Assembly: GCA_050693895.1 (NCBI GenBank)
Contig: JBOGWS010000104.1
Coordinates: forward strand, 13,994 to 77,993
Origin: WHSV01 sp050693895
GTDB lineage: Bacteria; Actinomycetota; CADDZG01; WHSQ01
Direction of reading: 5' to 3'
DNA: 64,000 nucleotides
Part shown: positions 60,462 to 64,000 of the stretch, one piece after another
Position numbering within the stretch: the first letter of the stretch is position 1
How the letters are laid out: each line of letters begins with the position of its first letter
Program-made: the position numbers and the translations under genes
The notes under the pieces: model-generated
What the model was told of the DNA's origin: nothing
Seen by the model: only the letters and a program-made list of their open reading frames with translations
Database searches by the model: none

Positions 60462-61238
60462 ATGTCCTACCTGGCGAAAATGCTCGAGTCGACCCGCACG
60501 CGCCTTGCCGAGTCCAAGCAGCGGGTGACGGTCGAGGCGCTCGAGCAGCGCCTCGCGGGAATCGATGAGCCGAGCTCGCTCAGTGCGGCTCTCGAGGGTC
60601 CGGGCGTTGCAGTGATCGCCGAGATCAAACGGGCATCGCCGAGCGCGGGCGTCTTCGACGCCAACCTCAGCGCGACCGAGACCGCGGCCGCTTACGCTCG
60701 CGGCGGCGCGGCGGCCATCTCGGTGTTGACCGAGCCGGAGTTCTTCAAGGGAAGTCTCGACGACCTGACGTCTGCTCGGACGGCGGGACTTCCGATTTTG
60801 CGAAAGGACTTCATTCTCGACCCCTGGCAGGTGCTCGAGTCTCGCGCCGCAGGTTCGGACGCTCTCCTGCTGATCGTGCGAGCTCTCGAACGGCGCGAGC
60901 TCGAGACGCTGCTGGCAGCGTGCAGGACCCTTCGCATGGATGCGCTGGTCGAGGTCTACGACGAACCCGAGATGACCACTGCGCTGGAGGCCGGAGCCAC
61001 GATCGTCGGGGTCAACAACCGAGACCTCGAGTCCTTCGAAGTGGATCGCGAGCGCACCTTGAAGCTCGCTCCACGGGTGCCGGAGGGAGTGATCCTCGTC
61101 GGTCTCTCGGGGGTCAGTACACGATCCGACGTCGAGGAGCTTGGAGCAGCGGGCGCGCAGGCGGTCCTCGTGGGTGAGTCGCTCGTGCGGGCCTCCGACC
61201 CCGCGGCGGAGCTGCGCGCGCTGAGGGGCGAGTCGTGA
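60462..61238 (+). CDS. trpC: Indole-3-glycerol-phosphate synthase
   Basis: 258 residues, TIM barrel. AEIKRASPSAGVF, ISVLTEPEFFKGS, LRKDFILDPWQV, GANNR-like GVNNRDLESFEV and LVGESLVRA are typical of TrpC. Not fused to TrpF. Four-base overlap with trpB. Confidence 0.96.
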   Translation: MSYLAKMLESTRTRLAESKQRVTVEALEQRLAGIDEPSSLSAALEGPGVAVIAEIKRASPSAGVFDANLSATETAAAYARGGAAAISVLTEPEFFKGSLDDLTSARTAGLPILRKDFILDPWQVLESRAAGSDALLLIVRALERRELETLLAACRTLRMDALVEVYDEPEMTTALEAGATIVGVNNRDLESFEVDRERTLKLAPRVPEGVILVGLSGVSTRSDVEELGAAGAQAVLVGESLVRASDPAAELRALRGES

Positions 61239-62425
61239 GCTCCAGGTGGCCCGAGGTCGCCGAGAGCGGACGGTTCGGCCGGTTCGGCGGCCGCTATGTC
61301 CCCGAGGCTCTCATGGCGGCCCTCATCGAGCTCGAGAGGGAGTGGTCCTCGGCGCGCAACGACCCGGCCTTCGCCCGCGACCTCGACGGGCTTCTGGTAA
61401 ACGTCGTCGGTCGTCCAACTCCCCTGTATTTCGCCCAGCGCTTCTCGGAGCGGGCCGGGTGCGAGGTGTGGCTCAAGCGCGAGGACCTCGCGCATACCGG
61501 CGCCCACAAGATCAACAACACGGTCGGGCAGATCCTGCTCGCCCGGCGCATGGGCAAGACCCGAATCATCGCGGAGACCGGAGCCGGCCAGCACGGAGTC
61601 GCCACGGCCACCGCTGCGGCCTACTTCGGCTTGCCCTGTGTGGTCTACATGGGGGCGACCGACGTCGCTCGTCAGCACTTAAACGTCGTTCGCATGGAAA
61701 TGCTGGGGGCCGAGGTCGTTCCGGTCGAGTCCGGTTCGGCGACGTTGAAGGACGCGATCAACGAGGCTCTGCGCGACTGGGTAACCAACGTCGCCGAGAC
61801 CCACTACATCATCGGGTCGGTCGTGGGCCCGCACCCGTATCCCGAGATCGTGGCCAGCCTTCAGAGGATCATCGGCGACGAGGCGCGCGCCCAGTTTCTA
61901 ACAACCACCGGTCGTCTTCCGAATGAAGTTGTCGCATGTGTAGGAGGAGGATCGAACGCCGTCGGCCTCTTTCGCGCGTTCTACGACGATCCCGACGTGC
62001 GGCTCGTCGGAGTCGAGGCAGCGGGCGAGGGTCTCGACCGGCGGCACGGGGCATCCATCACGGCAGGCGACGCTGGCGTCCTTCATGGCGCTCGCAGCCT
62101 TGTCCTGCAGGACGCCGAAGGACTGATCGCGCACGCGCATTCGATCTCTGCGGGACTCGACTATCCGGGTGTCGGACCGGAGCATGCCTGGCTCGCCGAA
62201 TCCGGACGAGCGAGCTATGCGGCGGTCACCGACGCCGACGCTGTCGCCGCATTCAGGGCTCTCGCGGCGAGCGAGGGGATCGTCTGTGCCCTCGAGCCCG
62301 CTCACGCACTCGCGCACGTGCTCGCGGCCGGACACTACGGTGGCCCCGTCCTGGTGGGGCTATCGGGGCGCGGCGACAAGGACGTCGCGACCCTGGCCGA
62401 GTACCTCGAAGACCATTCTCCGTGA
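61235..62425 (+). CDS. trpB: Tryptophan synthase beta chain
   Basis: 396 residues, TrpB1 type. GRFGGRYVPEALM, PLP lysine in HTGAHKINN, GAGQHGVATATAAA, GSVVGPHPYP, and GGGSNAVG for the phosphate. GTG start overlapping trpC, and a four-base overlap with trpA, as expected for the complex. Confidence 0.97.
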   Translation: MSSRWPEVAESGRFGRFGGRYVPEALMAALIELEREWSSARNDPAFARDLDGLLVNVVGRPTPLYFAQRFSERAGCEVWLKREDLAHTGAHKINNTVGQILLARRMGKTRIIAETGAGQHGVATATAAAYFGLPCVVYMGATDVARQHLNVVRMEMLGAEVVPVESGSATLKDAINEALRDWVTNVAETHYIIGSVVGPHPYPEIVASLQRIIGDEARAQFLTTTGRLPNEVVACVGGGSNAVGLFRAFYDDPDVRLVGVEAAGEGLDRRHGASITAGDAGVLHGARSLVLQDAEGLIAHAHSISAGLDYPGVGPEHAWLAESGRASYAAVTDADAVAAFRALAASEGIVCALEPAHALAHVLAAGHYGGPVLVGLSGRGDKDVATLAEYLEDHSP

Positions 62426-63198
62426 CCGAGCTGCTCACGCGTCTCGAATCGCTTCGGTCCGGTGGCCGAAAGCTCCTCGTTCCATATCTGATGGGCGGGT
62501 TTCCTCAGGCCGACGCCTATCCGGAGGCGCTTTCGGCCGTCGCCGAACACGCCGACGCGGTCGAGGTCGGACTCCCATACTCCGATCCCCTCATGGACGG
62601 CCCTGTGATCGCGTCGGCGGGGGAGCGCGTCATCAGGGACGGCGTCGGCCCGGCCCGGGTGCTCGATCTCACAGCCTCAATCGAGATACGGGTGCCGCGC
62701 ATCGTCATGACCTACTACAACCCCATTCACCGCACGGGTGAGACCGAGTTCTGCCGACGGGCGGCGGAGGCAGGTTTTTCGGGACTGGTCGTCCCCGACC
62801 TGCCTCTCGAGGAGAGTGAATCGCTGCGTTCGGTAGCCGCCGAGTACGGGCTCGCCTGGGTGGGGCTCGTCGCGCCCACCTCGCCGCCGGAGCGCATCGC
62901 GGCGATAGCCGGGGCGACCACCGGATTCGTCTATGCCGTTTCCACCCTCGGGGTAACCGGAACCCGCGACGCGCTTGCGGCGAGCACTCAGCCGGTCGTT
63001 GCAGCCTGTCGGGCGGCCACCGACCTCCCCATTCTGGTGGGTATCGGCATCAGCAACGCGGAGCAGGCGCGCCACGCGGCCGCGACCGCCGACGGGGTCG
63101 TGGTCGGCAGCGCGGTGGTGCGTGTGGTGCTCGAGGAGGGGGCCCAGGCGGCGCGCGCGTTCCTCGCCGAGGTGCGGGGAAGCCTGGACTCGCCGTAG
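62422..63198 (+). CDS. trpA: Tryptophan synthase alpha chain
   Basis: 258 residues. YLMGGFPQADAYPEAL, the catalytic Glu in VEVGLPYSDPLMDGP, VMTYYNPIH, GLVVPDLPLEES and GIGISNAEQARH are present. The GTG 62422 overlaps trpB. It ends the trpCBA group. trpD, trpF and trpG are not in the window. Confidence 0.96.
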   Translation: MTELLTRLESLRSGGRKLLVPYLMGGFPQADAYPEALSAVAEHADAVEVGLPYSDPLMDGPVIASAGERVIRDGVGPARVLDLTASIEIRVPRIVMTYYNPIHRTGETEFCRRAAEAGFSGLVVPDLPLEESESLRSVAAEYGLAWVGLVAPTSPPERIAAIAGATTGFVYAVSTLGVTGTRDALAASTQPVVAACRAATDLPILVGIGISNAEQARHAAATADGVVVGSAVVRVVLEEGAQAARAFLAEVRGSLDSP

Positions 63199-63232
63199 TT
63201 GTGCCCGAATTTTCCAGATCTGGCCGTTTATT

Positions 63233-63352
63233 TTGCTCGCTCTGGTGGTAATTCTTCTCTTCAGTCGAGCGTCAAACAGTCGAATGTCTGAGGGGGCGGT
63301 TGTGGCTCGAAATCCGGGGCCACCCGCGGAGGGCGTGACAGAGTTCGGGTAG
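63233..63352 (+). CDS. Possible small membrane peptide after trpA
   Basis: An open frame reads FQIWPFILLALVVILLFSRA and ends at TAG 63352. The only usual start is TTG 63233, which would cut the helix; ATT 63209 is another choice, and no ribosome site is seen. It may be real, a remnant or chance. A 14-codon frame starting ATG 63376 with AGGGGA upstream is also present; it overlaps a hairpin. Confidence 0.25.
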   Translation: MLALVVILLFSRASNSRMSEGAVVARNPGPPAEGVTEFG

Positions 63353-63406
63353 CGCTAGCGACAGGGGATTTAGAGATGCGTCAGATCCAGATTCGCAAGG
63401 GTCGCA

Positions 63407-63432
63407 GGCCGAGGCCGTAGCCGTCCTCGGCC
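63407..63432. terminator. Bidirectional terminator between trpA and the zinc-ribbon gene
   Basis: GGCCGAGG (63407-63414) pairs perfectly with CCTCGGCC (63425-63432) around a 10-base loop, between convergent genes. Confidence 0.55.
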
Positions 63433-63449
63433 CCTCCTGACCGACCGGC

Positions 63450-63611
63450 TCAGCTCTTGGTCGAGGATCCGTTCTTGTCGGCGCTCGCGCTGCGCAACTT
63501 CTCCGACGAGACGAACACCGGGGTCAGGCAGACGGGGCACTCAGGAGATTCGGTGTCCTCGGCGTAAACCGTGCGCCGGCAGGCAGGGCAGTAGCACTGG
63601 ATCACGCTCAA
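63450..63611 (-). CDS. Small zinc-ribbon protein
   Basis: 53 residues with CYCPACRRTVYA and CPVCLTPVFV, giving one zinc ribbon; a Ser/Lys-rich end. Family not recognised. The start TTG 63611 has AAGGAG nine bases upstream (on the minus strand); GTG 63605 is an alternative. Convergent with trpA. Confidence 0.6.
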   Translation of the reverse strand: MSVIQCYCPACRRTVYAEDTESPECPVCLTPVFVSSEKLRSASADKNGSSTKS

Positions 63612-63717
63612 CCGATTTTTCTCCTTGTCACGAGGTCCCCACTTGTGCTGTTCGAGCAAAATGCCCAAATTGCCGCGCGAACGCCATACGTAAGGTGCGC
63701 AACCGGACCCGCGACCG

Positions 63718-63745
63718 TTGGTCACCCCACGTTACTCGATACACT
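63718..63745 (+). promoter_or_regulatory. Probable tRNA-Leu promoter
   Basis: TTGGTC (63718), 16 bases, TACACT (63740-63745), about 28 bases before the tRNA. Confidence 0.45.
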
Positions 63746-63773
63746 CACTTCGTTTCGTGGGCCTTTCTGCCCG

Positions 63774-63856
63774 GCCGGGATGGCGAAATGGGAGACGCGA
63801 TGGATTCAAAATCCATTGTCCGCAAGGGCGTGCGGGTTCGAATCCCGCTCCCGGCA
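63774..63856 (+). tRNA. tRNA-Leu, anticodon CAA
   Basis: Acceptor GCCGGGA pairs with TCCCGGC. The anticodon stem ATGGA/TCCAT encloses TTCAAAA, so the anticodon is CAA. The long variable arm (TGTCCGCAAGGGCG region) and GGTTCGAATC T arm fit leucine. CCA is not encoded. Confidence 0.96.
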
Positions 63857-63886
63857 CGGTTCCTGGGCAATCGCTCGATGTTGCTT

Positions 63887-63933
63887 GGGGGGGCGACCCC
63901 CCATTCCCCCCGATCCCAGGGGGCTTCGCCCCC
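63887..63933 (+). terminator. Two G/C hairpins after tRNA-Leu
   Basis: GGGGGG-CGA-CCCCCC (63888-63902) and GGGGGC-TTC-GCCCCC (63919-63933) follow the tRNA. Nothing codable is seen from 63934 to the window end. Confidence 0.5.
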
Positions 63934-64000
63934 CGGACCCCCCGCCTGTGGTCCTTCGTTGTCCCGGGCGTGTTGGGTCAGAGGTAGTGCTGTTCTAGGT

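Overview
The window is GC-rich, gene-dense bacterial chromosome. The gene content points to the Actinomycetota: a DUF3040 protein, division genes sepF and wag31/divIVA with no ftsA, an HNH protein and moxR-DUF58-tgpA operon of actinobacterial type, a dnaE2 polymerase, and HisA with no trpF in view. I cannot place it further; a deep-branching class is possible. No plasmid, phage, IS transposase, integrase or CRISPR array was seen. Layout: 1-5.6 kb holds a DNA-damage group (5'-truncated dnaE2, a stand-alone LigD-type polymerase domain, dinB). 5.6-12.5 kb carries a DUF3040 protein, a MerR regulator, the leftward operon moxR-DUF58-tgpA, a small hypothetical and an HNH protein. 12.7-31.6 kb is the dcw cluster: mraZ, a 53-aa membrane peptide, rsmH, ftsL, ftsI, murE, mraY, murD, ftsW, murG, murC, murB, ftsQ, then after a 350-base structured gap ftsZ, pgeF, yggS, sepF, yggT, divIVA and a membrane protein. 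murF is missing from its usual place. 31.6-41.9 kb holds ileS (leftward), a DksA/TraR-like zinc-finger protein with a histone-H1-like tail, lspA, rluD, dnaE1 and a GNAT-VOC fusion. 41.9-45.1 kb has a FAD oxidase and a LuxR-type regulator, both leftward. 45.2-63.2 kb is a his-trp super-cluster: hisD-C-B-H-A-F, an M24 peptidase, hisI, trpE, then a four-gene signalling module (two hybrid histidine kinases, a lone receiver, a receiver-HD-GYP protein), a lipoprotein and trpC-B-A. The end has a convergent zinc-ribbon gene and a tRNA-Leu(CAA). Most genes in the dcw, his and trp runs overlap by 1-4 bases (ATGA/GTGA), so long co-transcripts are likely. The most unusual signal is a dispersed short element, about 20 copies in 64 kb, that I do not recognise. 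It has three fixed blocks (GCGGGG, GCTCGG, GACCGCA) separated by two 3-base arms. The arms differ between loci (CGG/CCG, CCG/CGG, CGC/GCG, TCG/CGA) but always pair with each other, so the element is a hairpin kept by compensatory change. It sits in frame, often as 30- or 33-base tandem copies, inside dnaE2, murE, ftsW, divIVA, the dksA-like gene, hisH and the M24 peptidase gene, in antisense orientation in ftsI, and antisense in the hisD upstream gap. It is open in all six frames and is translated in at least three sense frames, which argues that the nucleic-acid structure, not the peptide, is what is conserved.
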